A stretch of DNA of 64,000 nt from Polaromonas sp. (GTDB taxonomy: Bacteria; Pseudomonadota; Gammaproteobacteria; Burkholderiales; Burkholderiaceae_C), in contig NZ_JACPOF010000020.1 in NCBI RefSeq assembly GCF_016185115.1, forward strand, positions 186,001 to 250,000. The letters are read 5' to 3'. The stretch's first letter is position 1, and each line of letters opens with the position of its first letter. Below are positions 39,391 through 49,655 of this stretch, piece by piece. The translations under genes were made by a program, and so were the position numbers. Under the pieces are notes generated by a model. The model had not been told where the DNA came from. It saw only the letters and a program-made list of their open reading frames with translations, and searched no databases.

Positions 39391-39487
39391 CAAGCAGGGG
39401 CCGCGGAACCGGCTTTGCCGGGCCGCAGGCGCAACGGCCCCCTCGGGGGGCAGGAAGCTACACGCAGTGAGCGACCGTGGGGGCTCA
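39391..39487 (-). repeat. Gene-end GC-rich repeat, copy 3 (after tatA)
   Basis: The tatA stop TGA runs straight into GCCCCCACGG on the minus strand, followed by GCTCACTGCGTGTAGC, GCCCCCCGAGGGGGC, CCGGCAAAGCCGG and CCCCTGCTTG. It lies between tatA and tatB inside an operon, so it does not simply end the transcript. Confidence 0.8.
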
Positions 39488-39721
39488 CGATTTCTGGCGG
39501 GCTTCGACGTCGATGGTGGTTTTGTCGGCGGCTGTGCCGCTGGCGACCTGCTGTGGTGGCACCGGCGTCTCAGGCGTGGCCGAACCGTCTTTCATGCCGT
39601 CCTTGAAGCCCTTGACGGCGCCGCCCAGGTCGCTGCCCATGTTCTTGAGCTTCTTGGTGCCGAACACCATGACAACGATGAGCAGCACGATCAGCCAGTG
39701 CCAGATTGAAAATGAACCCAT
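39485..39721 (-). CDS. tatA: Twin-arginine translocase pore subunit TatA
   Basis: 78 residues: short N-terminal membrane segment ([20 protein letters not shown]), the FGTKKL hinge, and amphipathic helix [17 protein letters not shown], then a polar tail. The conserved Phe-Gly after the membrane helix is present. TatA multimers form the transport pore. It follows hinT in the his-tat run. Confidence 0.95.
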   Translation of the reverse strand: MGSFSIWHWLIVLLIVVMVFGTKKLKNMGSDLGGAVKGFKDGMKDGSATPETPVPPQQVASGTAADKTTIDVEARQKS

Positions 39722-39862
39722 GATTTGCTCCTAAATCTATATGCAGTGGTTGCAGGTGAATTTAACGATTCTAAAGCCCCGGCCCTTGCAGCGCAGGTTA
39801 CACCTTAGCGCCGGGTAGGGTTAGTCGGCAGCACGGGGGTAAACAGCACTTCCCCGTTTTCG

Positions 39863-39954
39863 CAAGCAGAGCCGTGGAACCGGCTTCGCCGGGCCACAGG
39901 CGAACGGCCCCCTCGGGGGGCAGCGACCCGCGCAGCGGCGGAGCGTGGGGGCTA
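39863..39954 (-). repeat. Gene-end GC-rich repeat, copy 4 (after hinT)
   Basis: Minus strand: the hinT stop TAG continues as CCCCCACGCTCCGCCGC, then CCGC/GCGG hairpin, GCCCCCCGAGGGGGC, CCGGCGAAGCCGG and CTGCTTGC. The middle hairpin differs from copies 1, 3 and 5 but still pairs. Confidence 0.8.
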
Positions 39955-40311
39955 TCCTCTCAGCCATGGGCGCGGACCACCCATGACATGGATGTGCAGA
40001 TGATGCACTTCCTGCCCGCCTTCAGCCCCGGTATTGGTCACGATACGAAAGCCGCCTTCGGGATAAGGCCGGCAGCCCTGCTCCAGCGCCAGTTTCGGCG
40101 CCAGCGTCATCATGCGGCCCAGCAGCGCCTCGTGTTCAGCGCCAACCTGCGCCATGGACGGAATGTGCGCTTTGGGGATCATCAAAAAATGCACCGGCGC
40201 CCAGGGCGCAATGTCATGAAAGACAAAGATGTCTTCGTCTTCATAGACTTTGCGGCTGGGGATGGTGCCGGCGGCGATCTTGCAAAAAATACAGTTGTCG
40301 GGGTGACTCAT
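39952..40311 (-). CDS. hinT: HIT family nucleotide-binding protein
   Basis: Histidine-triad hydrolase of the HinT branch, cleaving AMP from phosphoramidates such as AMP-lysine. The signature VHHLHIHVMGG is complete, and the N-terminal CIFCKIAAGTIPS carries a CxxC that may bind zinc. 119 residues. It sits between the his and tat genes, the common betaproteobacterial place. Confidence 0.93.
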   Translation of the reverse strand: MSHPDNCIFCKIAAGTIPSRKVYEDEDIFVFHDIAPWAPVHFLMIPKAHIPSMAQVGAEHEALLGRMMTLAPKLALEQGCRPYPEGGFRIVTNTGAEGGQEVHHLHIHVMGGPRPWLRG

Positions 40312-40340
40312 GGCAACTCAGGCGATGGGGGTCATGCAGG

Positions 40341-40712
40341 TCAGACGGCGCTGTTCAAAACCGGCAGGCGTTGCGAGTTAAATCGCATCCAGCCCAGAAC
40401 ACAGCGGTAAAGGTACCAAAGCCAGATGATGAAATACGCAATGGCTCCGGGGAAGAAAAACAGCAGCCACAGGGGCGAGGTCACCACAAGCCAGAGCATG
40501 GTCCACCAGAAGGTGCTGATCATGTAGTTGTGGTGCGATACGTAAAGGGGGTCCGTCTCATCGGCCCGGCGTATGTAGTTGATGATGAGCGCGATGATGG
40601 CGAAAACGCCACCGCTGAACCACGCCAGCGTATGCAAGCCGTACAGCACATGCATGACGGTGCGATCACCATCGGTCCTGGGTTCAAAATCGGCGAAGTT
40701 GGTTTCACTCAT
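40341..40712 (-). CDS. Small membrane protein, DUF4870-like
   Basis: 123 residues with three predicted membrane segments (around 25-45, 65-85 and 88-108) and short polar ends. It resembles DUF4870-type membrane proteins; function unknown. CAGGAG lies upstream of ATG 40712. It lies between hisE and hinT in the long his-tat run with normal codon use, so it is expressed with histidine and Tat genes without an obvious link. Confidence 0.75.
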   Translation of the reverse strand: MSETNFADFEPRTDGDRTVMHVLYGLHTLAWFSGGVFAIIALIINYIRRADETDPLYVSHHNYMISTFWWTMLWLVVTSPLWLLFFFPGAIAYFIIWLWYLYRCVLGWMRFNSQRLPVLNSAV

Positions 40713-40743
40713 GCGTGCTCCTGTTGGGTTACGACGGTCAATG

Positions 40744-41127
40744 TCAGCGCTTCTCGGCCGCGTCACGGCCCTGCGCCTTGCGCAAGGCCTTTTCTTCAAT
40801 ACCGCTGGTGCCTTCGCGGCGCTCCAGTTCGGCAATCACATCGGCAGGGCTCAGGCCGTAGTGCGCGAGCGCAATCAGGCTGTGAAACCACAGGTCAGCC
40901 ACTTCACCTACGAGCTTGCCCTGCAGTTCGGGCGTTGCACCGCCATGGTCAATGTCCTTGGCCGCCATGACGGTTTCTGTCGCCTCTTCACCAATCTTTT
41001 TAAGGAAAGCATCCGGGCCCTTGTGCAGCAGGCGGGCGACATAACTTTTCTCCGGGTCGCCGCCATTGGCAAGCTTTCGGCTTTCTATGGTTTGCGCCAG
41101 GCGCTGGAGGGAATCATTCGTGGTCAT
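40744..41127 (-). CDS. hisE: Phosphoribosyl-ATP pyrophosphatase
   Basis: Second step of histidine synthesis, PR-ATP to PR-AMP. Shows the MazG-like four-helix motif with [12 protein letters not shown] and [13 protein letters not shown]. 127 residues, with a basic C-terminal tail. It overlaps the end of hisI by 14 nt, so both are separate proteins here rather than the fused HisIE of enterics. Confidence 0.94.
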   Translation of the reverse strand: MTTNDSLQRLAQTIESRKLANGGDPEKSYVARLLHKGPDAFLKKIGEEATETVMAAKDIDHGGATPELQGKLVGEVADLWFHSLIALAHYGLSPADVIAELERREGTSGIEEKALRKAQGRDAAEKR

Positions 41128-41530
41128 GTTTGCCGGGGGTTTGTTTGTACATGCTTTTCGGGTCCTTGAGGACAGGCTCGGTCACCACCCACTGACCGTC
41201 TTTGTAAAGACTGAAAAAACAGCTGTGGCGGCCGGTGTGGCACGCAATGCCGGGCTCATGCCCAAGCTGCGTGACCTTGAGCAGGATCACGTCGTTGTCG
41301 CAGTCCATACGGATCTCGTGCACCGTCTGCTGGTTGCCGGACTCCTCGCCCTTGTGCCACAACCTGCCGCGTGAACGGCTGTAATACACGGCCTGGCCCA
41401 ACTCGGCAGTTTTTTGCAGCGCCTCGCGGTTCATCCACGCAAACATGAGCACGTCGCCGCTGGCAGCTTCCTGCGCAATAACCGGGACCAGGCCCTTGTC
41501 GTCCCAACTGATGTCGTCTAGCCATTTCAT
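41114..41530 (-). CDS. hisI: Phosphoribosyl-AMP cyclohydrolase
   Basis: Opens the purine ring of PR-AMP in histidine synthesis. Metal-binding motifs [10 protein letters not shown] and [10 protein letters not shown] carry the zinc Cys and magnesium Asp ligands. 138 residues. It overlaps hisE and follows hisF after a 213-bp gap that holds a repeat. Confidence 0.95.
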   Translation of the reverse strand: MKWLDDISWDDKGLVPVIAQEAASGDVLMFAWMNREALQKTAELGQAVYYSRSRGRLWHKGEESGNQQTVHEIRMDCDNDVILLKVTQLGHEPGIACHTGRHSCFFSLYKDGQWVVTEPVLKDPKSMYKQTPGKHDHE

Positions 41531-41586
41531 GGTGTCTATTGTCCGGGATTTGGAACGGGCGTTATCGGGAGCGCCATTATCCAGGG

Positions 41587-41746
41587 CAAGGATATCGCGG
41601 GACCGGCTTTGCCGGACCGAAGATATCGTCCCGGCAGGGGAAAAGGCGTAGCGACACGAAGTGCGCGAAGCCGATAGGGGTTGCAGATTTTTCCGCCCCA
41701 GCAGGGGGGGAAGGCGCTACACGCAGTGAGCGTCCGACGGGGGTTA
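41587..41746 (-). repeat. Gene-end GC-rich repeat, copy 5 (after hisF)
   Basis: Minus strand: hisF stop TAA, then CCCCCGTCGGACGCTCACTG, CGTGTAGC, a CCCCC...GGGG stem, and farther on CCGGCAAAGCCGG. It is longer than the other copies because a second GC-rich piece is inserted in the middle. It fills most of the hisF-hisI gap. Confidence 0.7.
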
Positions 41747-42523
41747 CAACCGTACGGGTATTCCGCGCGCCGCCATGGCCTGCTTGGCCTGCTGCACCGT
41801 GTATTCACCGTAATGAAAAATGCTGGCAGCCAGCACCGCATCGGCGCCGCCAAGCTGTATGCCATCAGCCAGATGCTCCAGGTTGCCCACGCCGCCCGAT
41901 GCGATCACCGGCACATCGACCGCGTCACTCACAGCGCGGGTCAGCGCCAGGTCAAAACCCGATTTGGTACCGTCGCGGTCCATGCTGGTGAGCAGGATTT
42001 CACCAGCCCCGCGGCGCGCCATCTCCGTTGCCCATGCCACGGCGTCCAGGCCGGTGTTTTTACGGCCGCCATGGCTGTAGACATCCCAGCCCGCACCGCG
42101 TGTTTTTGCATCTTCTTCCGAGCGGCGCTTGGCATCAATCGCCACCACAATGCACTGCGCACCGTACCTAGCCGACGCGTCTTCAATCACCTGAGGGTTG
42201 GCCAGCGCGGCGGAGTTGAAACTGGTCTTGTCGGCACCCGCATTGAGCAGGCGGCGCACATCATCCACCGTGCGCACACCGCCGCCCACCGTCAGTGGAA
42301 TAAAGACCTGCGAGGCCACCGCTTCAATGATGTGAAGGATCAGGTCACGCCCATCGCTGGTGGCCGTGATGTCGAGAAACGTCAGTTCGTCCGCGCCCTG
42401 TTCGTTGTAGCGTGCAGCGATTTCAACCGGATCGCCCGCGTCTCGCAGCTCGACAAAATTGACGCCCTTTACCACGCGGCCGCCGGTGACGTCAAGACAG
42501 GGGATGATTCGTTTAGCTAACAT
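41744..42523 (-). CDS. hisF: Imidazole glycerol phosphate synthase, cyclase subunit
   Basis: Uses ammonia from HisH to form imidazole glycerol phosphate and AICAR. TIM barrel of 259 residues starting [11 protein letters not shown] with the catalytic Asp near residue 11 and the second near 130 (VVAIDAKRR). Phosphate-binding GGVRTVDD and ASGGVGN are present. Partner hisH lies two genes upstream, with hisA between. Confidence 0.96.
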   Translation of the reverse strand: MLAKRIIPCLDVTGGRVVKGVNFVELRDAGDPVEIAARYNEQGADELTFLDITATSDGRDLILHIIEAVASQVFIPLTVGGGVRTVDDVRRLLNAGADKTSFNSAALANPQVIEDASARYGAQCIVVAIDAKRRSEEDAKTRGAGWDVYSHGGRKNTGLDAVAWATEMARRGAGEILLTSMDRDGTKSGFDLALTRAVSDAVDVPVIASGGVGNLEHLADGIQLGGADAVLAASIFHYGEYTVQQAKQAMAARGIPVRL

Positions 42524-42525
42524 TC

Positions 42526-42620
42526 AGCCCCCACGGTCGCCCACTGCGTGTGGCTCCCTGCCCCCAAGGGGGCCGCCCCGCCTGCGGCCCGGCGAAGCCG
42601 GTTCCGCGGCTCCTGCTTGC
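42526..42620 (+). repeat. Gene-end GC-rich repeat, copy 6 (hisA-hisF gap, inverted)
   Basis: Reads GCCCCCACGGTCGCCCACTG on the plus strand from 42527, then CCCCCAAGGGGG, CCGGCGAAGCCGG and TCCTGCTTGC. It is the only copy lying against a start codon (hisF, 42523) instead of after a stop, and the only one opposite to the gene before it. Confidence 0.75.
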
Positions 42621-42652
42621 ATGCAGAAAACCGCTAATCGTGCCGGCAAAGT

Positions 42653-43393
42653 TCATCCATTCAATTCGTCGGCTCTGGCCTGTGCTTTTTCAAAGTCCAG
42701 ATCGCCGCTGTAAATCGAGCGGCCACAGATCACGCCCTCAACGCCTTCGTCTTCGACATCGCAAAGCGCTTCAATATCGGCCATGCTGGAAAGCCCGCCA
42801 GAGGCGATCACGGGAATCGTCAGGGCCTGTGCCAGCTTGACAGTCGCTTCCATGTTGATGCCGGTGAGCATGCCGTCGCGGCCTATGTCGGTGTAGATGA
42901 TGCCTTCGACGCCGTAGTCCTGGAACTTCTTGCCGAGGTCTATGACTTCATGGCCGGTCATCTTGCTCCAGCCGTCGGTGGCAACCTTGCCGTCCTTGGC
43001 GTCCAGCCCCACGATGATGTGGCCGCCGAACGCAGTGCAGGCGTCCTGCAGGAAGCCCGGGTTTTTGACAGCTGCGGTGCCGATGATGACGTAGCGCAGG
43101 CCGGCGTCAAGGTAACGCTCTATGGTGTCGAGGTCGCGAATGCCGCCACCGAGTTGAACATCGACTTCACTGCCGACTTCAGCCAGGATTTTCTTGATCG
43201 CCGCTTCATTTTTGGGCTTGCCCGCAAATGCGCCGTTCAGGTCTACCAGGTGCAGGCGGCGCGCGCCCTTGTCTACCCAGCTGCGGGCCATTGCCGCCGG
43301 ATCCTCGCTGAAAACGGTGGATTGATCCATGTCGCCCTGCTTGAGGCGTACGCAGTGGCCGTCTTTCAGGTCAATCGCGGGGATAAGTAGCAT
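42653..43393 (-). CDS. hisA: Phosphoribosylformimino-AICAR-P isomerase
   Basis: Amadori isomerase converting ProFAR to PRFAR. TIM barrel of 246 residues with catalytic Asp8 in [11 protein letters not shown] and the second Asp in [18 protein letters not shown] and ASGGLSS bind phosphate. Normal length. It lies between hisH and hisF. Confidence 0.96.
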   Translation of the reverse strand: MLLIPAIDLKDGHCVRLKQGDMDQSTVFSEDPAAMARSWVDKGARRLHLVDLNGAFAGKPKNEAAIKKILAEVGSEVDVQLGGGIRDLDTIERYLDAGLRYVIIGTAAVKNPGFLQDACTAFGGHIIVGLDAKDGKVATDGWSKMTGHEVIDLGKKFQDYGVEGIIYTDIGRDGMLTGINMEATVKLAQALTIPVIASGGLSSMADIEALCDVEDEGVEGVICGRSIYSGDLDFEKAQARADELNG

Positions 43394-43448
43394 GTTGCGG
43401 TCAGAAAACGGAAAAAGTCAGCGGTTTAATGGAAAGGAGAAGTGTGAA

Positions 43449-44138
43449 TCACGGGTTCCAGTGCAGAAAATTGCGGTACAAGGTCAGGCCCTGGTCAGCA
43501 CTCTTTTCCGGGTGAAACTGTGTTGCAAAAATATTATCGCGTGCAATCGCAGCGGTAAAGCGTGCGCCGTACTCAGCTTCGCCTGCAGTGTGGCGCGCAT
43601 CAGACGGATGGGCGTAAAAGCTGTGCACAAAGTAGAAATACGCGCCGTCAGGCACGCCAGCCCAGACCGGATGGGCCTTTCCGGTCGATGCACCATTTTG
43701 GTAAACCTGGTTCCAGCCCATCTGGGGTACCTTGTAGCGACTGCCATCAGGCTGGGTTTTACCCGCAAGGTCAAACTTGATGACTTCGCCGGGAATCAGG
43801 TCAAGCCCGGCAGTGCCTGCACCGCCGTCACCGGGAACGCCTTCCTGGCTGTGGGTGAGCAGCATCTGCATACCCACGCAAACCCCAAACAGCGGTTTGT
43901 GCGCTGCCGCGTGAAGCACCGCGTCCTTCATGCCGGACTCGGCCAGTTCGCGCATGCAATCGGCAATCGCACCCTGGCCGGGCAGCACCACGCGTTCGGC
44001 GTTCATCACGTCTTCGGCCCTTGAGGTCACGATGACTTCAAAGCCACTCCCTTTGGCAACGTGTTGCACAGCCTGCGATACAGAGCGCAAATTGCCCATG
44101 CCGTAGTCGACCACGGCGACTGTTTGGGGTGTTGCCAT
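43449..44138 (-). CDS. hisH: Imidazole glycerol phosphate synthase, glutaminase subunit
   Basis: Class I glutamine amidotransferase supplying ammonia to HisF. Nucleophile Cys87 is in GVCVGMQML, and the His/Glu pair in FHPEKS. 229 residues, slightly longer than usual owing to an insertion around residues 100-115 with a Gly/Asp-rich stretch. Follows hisB by 24 nt. Confidence 0.95.
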   Translation of the reverse strand: MATPQTVAVVDYGMGNLRSVSQAVQHVAKGSGFEVIVTSRAEDVMNAERVVLPGQGAIADCMRELAESGMKDAVLHAAAHKPLFGVCVGMQMLLTHSQEGVPGDGGAGTAGLDLIPGEVIKFDLAGKTQPDGSRYKVPQMGWNQVYQNGASTGKAHPVWAGVPDGAYFYFVHSFYAHPSDARHTAGEAEYGARFTAAIARDNIFATQFHPEKSADQGLTLYRNFLHWNP

Positions 44139-44162
44139 CGGGTTATGAGCCGGGCACCGGGC

Positions 44163-44774
44163 CTAGAGCGAGCCCTTGGTCGAGGGAATGACCCCCGCAG
44201 CGCGCGGATCAATCTCAAGAGCCATGCGCAACGCACGTGCAAAGGCCTTGAACACCGTCTCGGCCTGGTGGTGCGAGTTGTCACCACGCAGGTTGTCGAT
44301 GTGCAGCGTCACGAAGGCGTGGTTCACAAAGCCCTGGAAAAATTCATAGGCCAGCTGGCTGTCGAAGGTGCCTATCATGCCGCTCTTGAAGGGCACGTGC
44401 ATCTCAAGCCCGGGTCGGCCCGAAAAATCAACGACCACCCGCGACAGTGCTTCATCCAGCGGCACATAGGCATGGCCGTAACGGCGCAGGCCTTTTTTGT
44501 CGCCCACGGCTTTGGCTACCGCCTGCCCCAGCGTGATGCCGACGTCCTCCACCGTGTGATGGCCATCAATGTGCAGATCACCCTCGGCGTGGATGTCGAG
44601 GTCGATCAGGCCGTGACGCGCAATCTGGTCCAGCATGTGGTCAAAAAAACCAATGCCTGTCGACAGGCTGGCCTTGCCGGTACCGTCAAGGTTGACCTTC
44701 ACGGTGATTCTGGTTTCCGCAGTGTTGCGGGAAACCTCGGCGATGCGTGGGAGGGCAGTTGTAGGGGTGGTCAT
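44163..44774 (-). CDS. hisB: Imidazoleglycerol-phosphate dehydratase
   Basis: Removes water from imidazole glycerol phosphate. Monofunctional: 203 residues with only the dehydratase domain; the histidinol-phosphatase domain of E. coli HisB is absent. Metal-binding motifs [21 protein letters not shown] and [14 protein letters not shown] are intact. ATG 44774 overlaps the hisC stop by ATGA. Confidence 0.95.
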   Translation of the reverse strand: MTTPTTALPRIAEVSRNTAETRITVKVNLDGTGKASLSTGIGFFDHMLDQIARHGLIDLDIHAEGDLHIDGHHTVEDVGITLGQAVAKAVGDKKGLRRYGHAYVPLDEALSRVVVDFSGRPGLEMHVPFKSGMIGTFDSQLAYEFFQGFVNHAFVTLHIDNLRGDNSHHQAETVFKAFARALRMALEIDPRAAGVIPSTKGSL

Positions 44775-45859
44775 AGGGATTCTTTGAGCGCCGCCAGCAT
44801 TTGTGCGTTCTCGTCTGCGGTGCCAACCGTCAGGCGCAAACAATTGGCCAGCAATGGATGCATTTTAGAAACGTTTTTGACAAGCACCTTGCGCGCCTTC
44901 ATGCCGTCAAAGGTTTTTGCGGCATCTGGCACCCGGATGAGGATCATGTTGGCGTCACTTTTCCAGGCCTTCACGCCGCCGAGGCCACCCAGGGCCCGTA
45001 GCAGTTGGGCGCGCTGCTCCACGAGATCGCGAGCCTGCGCTGCAAACTCGGCCTGATGCTCAAGCGCAAACAGAGCGCACTCGTAGTTGAGCACGCTGAC
45101 GTTGTAGGGTGGGCGTACCTTGTCGATCTCGGCAATCAACGCTTTCGGACCAATCATGTAGCCAATGCGTACGCCAGCCAGACCGAACTTGCTCATGGTG
45201 CGCATCAGCAGCACATGACTGTGCCCTGCAATGCGGTCGATGTAACTCCTGCTTGAAAACGGCTGGTAAGCCTCGTCAAACACGACCAGCCCCGGCGCGG
45301 CACTGACGATTTTTTCAATCACTGCGTCGTCCCACAAATTCGCCGTGGGGTTGTTCGGGTAGGCAATGTAGATGATGGACGGCTGGTGCTCGGCGATGGC
45401 GGCCAGCATTGCAGCCTCATCGAGTTCAAAGTCCGCAGTCAGCGGTACACCGATGAACTTGAGGCCCTGCAACTGGGCGCTCATGCCGTACATCACAAAA
45501 CCAGGCAGTGGGGCAAGAATGGATCCGCCCTCCACATCGCAGGCCATGGCCAGCAGGGAGATAAGTTCGTCCGAGCCATTGCCCAGCATGATGTCAAAAC
45601 CTTCCGGCATCTGCGCGTAGTCCGCGAGCGCCTTGCGCAGATCGTTCACGCGGCCATCGGGATAACGGTTCAGCGCCAGTGCGCCCAGGCGCTGGCCCAG
45701 GTGCGCCTGCAATGCAGCAGGCAGGCGGTGCGGGTTCTCCATGGCATCGAGCTTGACCATGCCGGCGGAATCCTGGATGGCATAGGCGTGCATGGACTGC
45801 ACGTCCTGGCGAATCAGTTTTTTGAGCCTGGGGGCGAGTGGGGCGTCGGGCGCTGTCAT
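44771..45859 (-). CDS. hisC: Histidinol-phosphate aminotransferase
   Basis: PLP aminotransferase acting on imidazole acetol phosphate and glutamate. The PLP lysine is in [11 protein letters not shown], with YPNNPTAN and DEAYQPF upstream. 362 residues, normal. Its start overlaps the hisD stop by ATGA and its end overlaps the hisB start, so hisDCB are tightly coupled. Confidence 0.95.
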   Translation of the reverse strand: MTAPDAPLAPRLKKLIRQDVQSMHAYAIQDSAGMVKLDAMENPHRLPAALQAHLGQRLGALALNRYPDGRVNDLRKALADYAQMPEGFDIMLGNGSDELISLLAMACDVEGGSILAPLPGFVMYGMSAQLQGLKFIGVPLTADFELDEAAMLAAIAEHQPSIIYIAYPNNPTANLWDDAVIEKIVSAAPGLVVFDEAYQPFSSRSYIDRIAGHSHVLLMRTMSKFGLAGVRIGYMIGPKALIAEIDKVRPPYNVSVLNYECALFALEHQAEFAAQARDLVEQRAQLLRALGGLGGVKAWKSDANMILIRVPDAAKTFDGMKARKVLVKNVSKMHPLLANCLRLTVGTADENAQMLAALKESL

Positions 45860-47199
45860 TTGGTTTTTCTCATGTCGGGGACGGTCTTCAGGCGCATTTC
45901 TGCGGCGCGTGCATGGGCCTGCAGGCCTTCGCCATAAGCCAGTTCTGCGGCCACCTGGCCCAGAACCTGCGCACCCTGCTCGCTGACTTCAATCAGGCTG
46001 GAGCGCTTCTGGAAGTCATACACCCCCAGCGGGCTGGAGAAGCGTGCGGTGCCGCTGGTGGGCAGCACATGATTGGGGCCGGCGCAATAGTCGCCAAGTG
46101 ATTCGCTGGTGTACGCACCGAGAAATATCGCACCGGCATGTTTGAGGCGCGGTTCCCAGCGATGCGGGTCGCTACTGCTGACTTCAAGGTGCTCGGGCGC
46201 AATGCGGTTGCTGATACCGCAGGCTTCTTCCATGCTGCGGGTGTGAATGAGAGCGCCACGGCCGTTCAGTGATTTGGCAATGATGTCAGCGCGCGGCATG
46301 TGTGGCAGCAGGCGGTTGATGGCCTCCTGCACCGCGTCTATGTAGGCTTCGTCCGGGCACAGCAGTATGCTTTGCGCCAGTTCGTCGTGCTCGGCCTGGC
46401 TGAACAAATCCATCGCCACCCAGTCTGCGGGTGTGCTGCCATCCGCAAGCACCAGGATTTCAGACGGGCCGGCAATCATGTCTATGCCCACAGTGCCAAA
46501 AACGCGCTTCTTGGCGCTGGCCACATAGGCATTGCCCGGGCCGGTGATCTTGTCAACCTTGGGCACGGTCTGCGTACCGTAGGCCAGCGCAGCGACGGCC
46601 TGCGCGCCACCAATCGTGAAGGCGCGGGTCACACCGGCAATATATGCCGCAGCCAGGACCAGCGCATTTTTTTCACCTTTGGGCGTAGGCACGACCATGA
46701 TGATTTCGCCAACGCCTGCAACGTGCGCAGGTATGGCATTCATCAGCACTGATGAGGGATACGCCGCCTTGCCACCGGGAACGTAGATGCCGACGCGATC
46801 CAGCGGCGTGACCTTCTGGCCGAGGAGCGTGCCGTCTTCATCACGGTAACTCCAGCTCCCGCCACTGGCCTTCTTTTGTGCCTCGTGATAGCTGCGCACA
46901 CGACGGGCCGCTGCTTCAAGCGCGTCGCGCTGGGCGGCAGGAATGGACTCAAACGCAGCCTTCAGTTCAGCCTGCGTGAGTTCAAGTGCCTGCATGGAGG
47001 CCACCTCCAGCCCGTCAAAACGTGCGGTGTACTCAAGCACCGCCATATCACCGCGCTGTTGCACATCGGCCAGGATGTCGGCCACCCGCTGTTCGATCGC
47101 CGCATCAGTATCTGCCGACCAGTGCAGGCGTGCCTTGAAATCAGCATCAAACGATGCTGATGCAGTGGACAGGCGGACGGGGGCGGCTACCAGTTTCAT
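45856..47199 (-). CDS. hisD: Histidinol dehydrogenase
   Basis: Zinc- and NAD-dependent oxidation of histidinol to histidine. Motifs: [21 protein letters not shown] with the zinc and catalytic His, and the C-terminal [13 protein letters not shown]. 447 residues from ATG 47199; a longer in-frame start is not conserved. Lies 16 nt after hisG. Confidence 0.96.
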   Translation of the reverse strand: MKLVAAPVRLSTASASFDADFKARLHWSADTDAAIEQRVADILADVQQRGDMAVLEYTARFDGLEVASMQALELTQAELKAAFESIPAAQRDALEAAARRVRSYHEAQKKASGGSWSYRDEDGTLLGQKVTPLDRVGIYVPGGKAAYPSSVLMNAIPAHVAGVGEIIMVVPTPKGEKNALVLAAAYIAGVTRAFTIGGAQAVAALAYGTQTVPKVDKITGPGNAYVASAKKRVFGTVGIDMIAGPSEILVLADGSTPADWVAMDLFSQAEHDELAQSILLCPDEAYIDAVQEAINRLLPHMPRADIIAKSLNGRGALIHTRSMEEACGISNRIAPEHLEVSSSDPHRWEPRLKHAGAIFLGAYTSESLGDYCAGPNHVLPTSGTARFSSPLGVYDFQKRSSLIEVSEQGAQVLGQVAAELAYGEGLQAHARAAEMRLKTVPDMRKTK

Positions 47200-47215
47200 T
47201 GTTTTGAGAGAAATA

Positions 47216-47854
47216 CTATTTTTCAAGTGCGCTCGCAAACGCATCTATGAGTTTGCGGATGGGGACCTGTTTGAGTTTGAGCGCCGTCTGGTTCACGACC
47301 AGATGCGAGCTGATGTCCATGATGCGCTCAACCTCGACAAGATGGTTGGCCTTCAAGGTGTTGCCTGTAGAGACCAGGTCAACAATCGCATCGGCCAGGC
47401 CGGTCAGTGGTGCGAGTTCCATACTGCCATAAAGCTTGACCAGGTCAACGTGCACACCCTTGGATGCAAAAAACTCGCGGGCAATGGCTACGTACTTGGT
47501 GGCCACGGTCAGGCGGGAGCCCTGCTTCACGGCAGCGGCGTAATCAAAGCCCTCACGCACCGCCACGCTGATGCGGCATTTGGCAATCTGCAGGTCCAGC
47601 GGCTGGTAGAGGCCCTGGCTACCTGATTCGAGCAGGGTGTCCTTGCCCACGACGCCAATATCCGCACCACCGTACTGCACATAAGTAGGCACATCTGTGG
47701 CCCTTACCAGCACCACGCGCAGGTCGGGCTGGTTGGTATCGAGAATCAGCTTGCGTGATTTTTCAGGATCATCAAGAACTTCAATGCCCGCGCTTTTCAG
47801 CAGGGGAACGGTGTCGTCGAAGATCCGGCCTTTTGACAGTGCAAGCGTAATCAC
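47216..47854 (-). CDS. hisG: ATP phosphoribosyltransferase, short form
   Basis: Commits PRPP and ATP to histidine synthesis. The 212-residue product lacks the C-terminal ACT-like regulatory domain, so it is the short HisG(S) type that needs HisZ for activity and feedback control; no hisZ is in this window. It begins [15 protein letters not shown], with the PRPP loop ([12 protein letters not shown]) near residue 165. A 139-bp gap with a repeat separates it from murA. Confidence 0.95.
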   Translation of the reverse strand: MITLALSKGRIFDDTVPLLKSAGIEVLDDPEKSRKLILDTNQPDLRVVLVRATDVPTYVQYGGADIGVVGKDTLLESGSQGLYQPLDLQIAKCRISVAVREGFDYAAAVKQGSRLTVATKYVAIAREFFASKGVHVDLVKLYGSMELAPLTGLADAIVDLVSTGNTLKANHLVEVERIMDISSHLVVNQTALKLKQVPIRKLIDAFASALEK

Positions 47855-47900
47855 AGTGATGCTTTCAAAAAGTGGAGAGCGTCAAAACAGGCCCCGTCCT

Positions 47901-47996
47901 GGCAAGTCAAGCCGCAGGACCGGCTTTGCCGGACTGCAGGCGGGCGGCCCCCTCGGGGGGCAGCGTAGTACGCGAAGCGACAAGCGTGGGGGCTCA
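47901..47996 (-). repeat. Gene-end GC-rich repeat, copy 7 (after murA)
   Basis: Minus strand: the murA stop TGA runs into GCCCCCACGCTTGTCGC, then GCCCCCCGAGGGGGC and CCGGCAAAGCCGG. It fills most of the gap before hisG. The middle hairpin is TCGC/GCGA-type, again different in sequence but pairing. Confidence 0.8.
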
Positions 47997-49265
47997 TTTC
48001 ACCCTCTCGATGTCCGCACCAATGCCGCGCAACTTGGCTTCCATCTGGTCATATCCGCGATCAAGGTGGTAGATGCGGTCAACCAGCGTCTCGCCGTCAG
48101 CAACCAGGCCGGCAATGACCAGGCTGGCTGACGCGCGCAGGTCGGTGGCCATCACCGTGGCGCCCGACAGGCGTTCAACACCTTCCATGACTGCAACCTT
48201 GCCTTCGATCTGGATTTTTGCGCCCAGGCGCACCATTTCATTGACGTGCATGAAGCGGTTTTCAAAGATCGTCTCGGTGACCGTGCTCGGACCGGTCGAA
48301 ATTGCATTGAGCGCCATGAACTGGGCCTGCATGTCGGTCGGAAAGCCCGGGTATTCGGTCGTCTGGAAGGACTGGGCGACAAGCCGTCCGCTGGCCTGGA
48401 TGCGGATGAAACCATCGCCACCGGTCACCGTTGCACCAGCCTCACGAAGCTTGTCAACCACAGCAGCCAGATGGTCGATGCGACCATTCTTCAGCACAAC
48501 ATCACCCCCGGTTGCCGCGACCGCACACAGAAAGGTGCCGGTTTCAATACGGTCAGCCACCACCTGGTGGGTGCAGCCATGCAGGCGCTCAACCCCCTGG
48601 ATAACGATGCGGCTGGTGCCGTGGCCTTCAATCTTCGCGCCCATCTTGATGAGCATCTCGGCCAGGTCGCCGATCTCCGGCTCCTGCGCGGCATTTTCAA
48701 GAACCGTCTCACCCTCGGCCAGACTGGCGGCCATCAGGAAATTTTCAGTGCCGGTGACCGTCACCATGTCGGTGGTGATGCTGCAGCCCTTGAGCCTTTT
48801 CTGCCCTGCGGGCAGCTTGGCAATCATGTAGCCGTGCTCGACGGCGATCTCGGCGCCCATGGCCTGCATGCCCTTGATGTGCTGATCGACAGGCCGCGAG
48901 CCGATGGCGCACCCGCCGGGGAGCGACACCGTCGCCTCGCCGAAGCGCGCAAGCAACGGACCAAGCGCCAGAACAGAGGCGCGCATGGTCTTGACCAGCT
49001 CATACGGTGCCTCAGGGGAACTGAGCGCACCTGCATTCAGGATGACCGTGCTGGGCGCCGCCTCACTGCGCTCGGCCGTCACGCCCATATTGCGTATGAG
49101 CTTGAGCATGGTGCTCACGTCCTGCAGGCGTGGGACGTTCTCCAGCGTGACGGTATCCGCCGTGAGCAGCGCAGCGCAGAGCTCCGGAAGGGCGGCATTT
49201 TTTGCACCGGAGATGGTGACGGTGCCGGCGAGCGGCTTGCCACCCTTGATCAATAACTTGTCCAT
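47994..49265 (-). CDS. murA: UDP-GlcNAc 1-carboxyvinyltransferase
   Basis: First committed step of peptidoglycan synthesis, adding enolpyruvate to UDP-GlcNAc; target of fosfomycin. The catalytic Cys is Cys119 in [11 protein letters not shown], so the enzyme should be fosfomycin-sensitive. 423 residues, inverse alpha/beta barrel family, starts [14 protein letters not shown]. Lies 13 nt after ibaG. Confidence 0.97.
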   Translation of the reverse strand: MDKLLIKGGKPLAGTVTISGAKNAALPELCAALLTADTVTLENVPRLQDVSTMLKLIRNMGVTAERSEAAPSTVILNAGALSSPEAPYELVKTMRASVLALGPLLARFGEATVSLPGGCAIGSRPVDQHIKGMQAMGAEIAVEHGYMIAKLPAGQKRLKGCSITTDMVTVTGTENFLMAASLAEGETVLENAAQEPEIGDLAEMLIKMGAKIEGHGTSRIVIQGVERLHGCTHQVVADRIETGTFLCAVAATGGDVVLKNGRIDHLAAVVDKLREAGATVTGGDGFIRIQASGRLVAQSFQTTEYPGFPTDMQAQFMALNAISTGPSTVTETIFENRFMHVNEMVRLGAKIQIEGKVAVMEGVERLSGATVMATDLRASASLVIAGLVADGETLVDRIYHLDRGYDQMEAKLRGIGADIERVK

Positions 49266-49278
49266 GATTTTTGTGCTT

Positions 49279-49524
49279 CTAAGACTGTGGGTTGGCTGCC
49301 CATTCCGCAGGCGTGTAGGTTTTCATCGACAGGGCATGGACCTCATCGGTCTGCATGCGCGTGCCCAGAGTGGCGTAGACCTTCTGGTGGCGCTGTATGA
49401 GGCGTTTGCCTTCAAATGCGGCAGACACGATGGTGGCGTACCAGTGGCGGCCGTCACCGGACAGTTCGACGTACTCGCAGGGCAGGCCTGCGGCAATGAT
49501 GGCTTTGAGTTCTTCGCTGGTCAT
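49279..49524 (-). CDS. ibaG: BolA family protein IbaG
   Basis: 81-residue BolA-fold protein; IbaG-type members work with monothiol glutaredoxins in iron-sulfur handling and acid stress. Has the conserved [21 protein letters not shown] with the cluster-binding His region and [13 protein letters not shown]. Position between yadH-like and murA is characteristic of ibaG. Confidence 0.9.
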   Translation of the reverse strand: MTSEELKAIIAAGLPCEYVELSGDGRHWYATIVSAAFEGKRLIQRHQKVYATLGTRMQTDEVHALSMKTYTPAEWAANPQS

Positions 49525-49558
49525 AAGTTATCTATTCAGGCACGAGACGAGTGTCTTT

Positions 49559-49655
49559 GCAAGCAGGGGCCGCGGCACTGGCTTTGCCAGGCCAAAGGCG
49601 CAGCGCTCCCTCGGGGGGCAGAGAATTACACGAAGTAAGTGAACGTGGGGCATTA
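49559..49655 (-). repeat. Gene-end GC-rich repeat, copy 8 (after permease gene)
   Basis: Minus strand: stop TAA, then TGCCCCACG, CACTTACTTCGTGTAAT, GCCCCCCGAGGGAGC, CCTGGCAAAGCCAG and CCCCTGCTTGC. It differs by point changes from the other copies, and the third stem keeps pairing through compensating changes. Confidence 0.75.
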
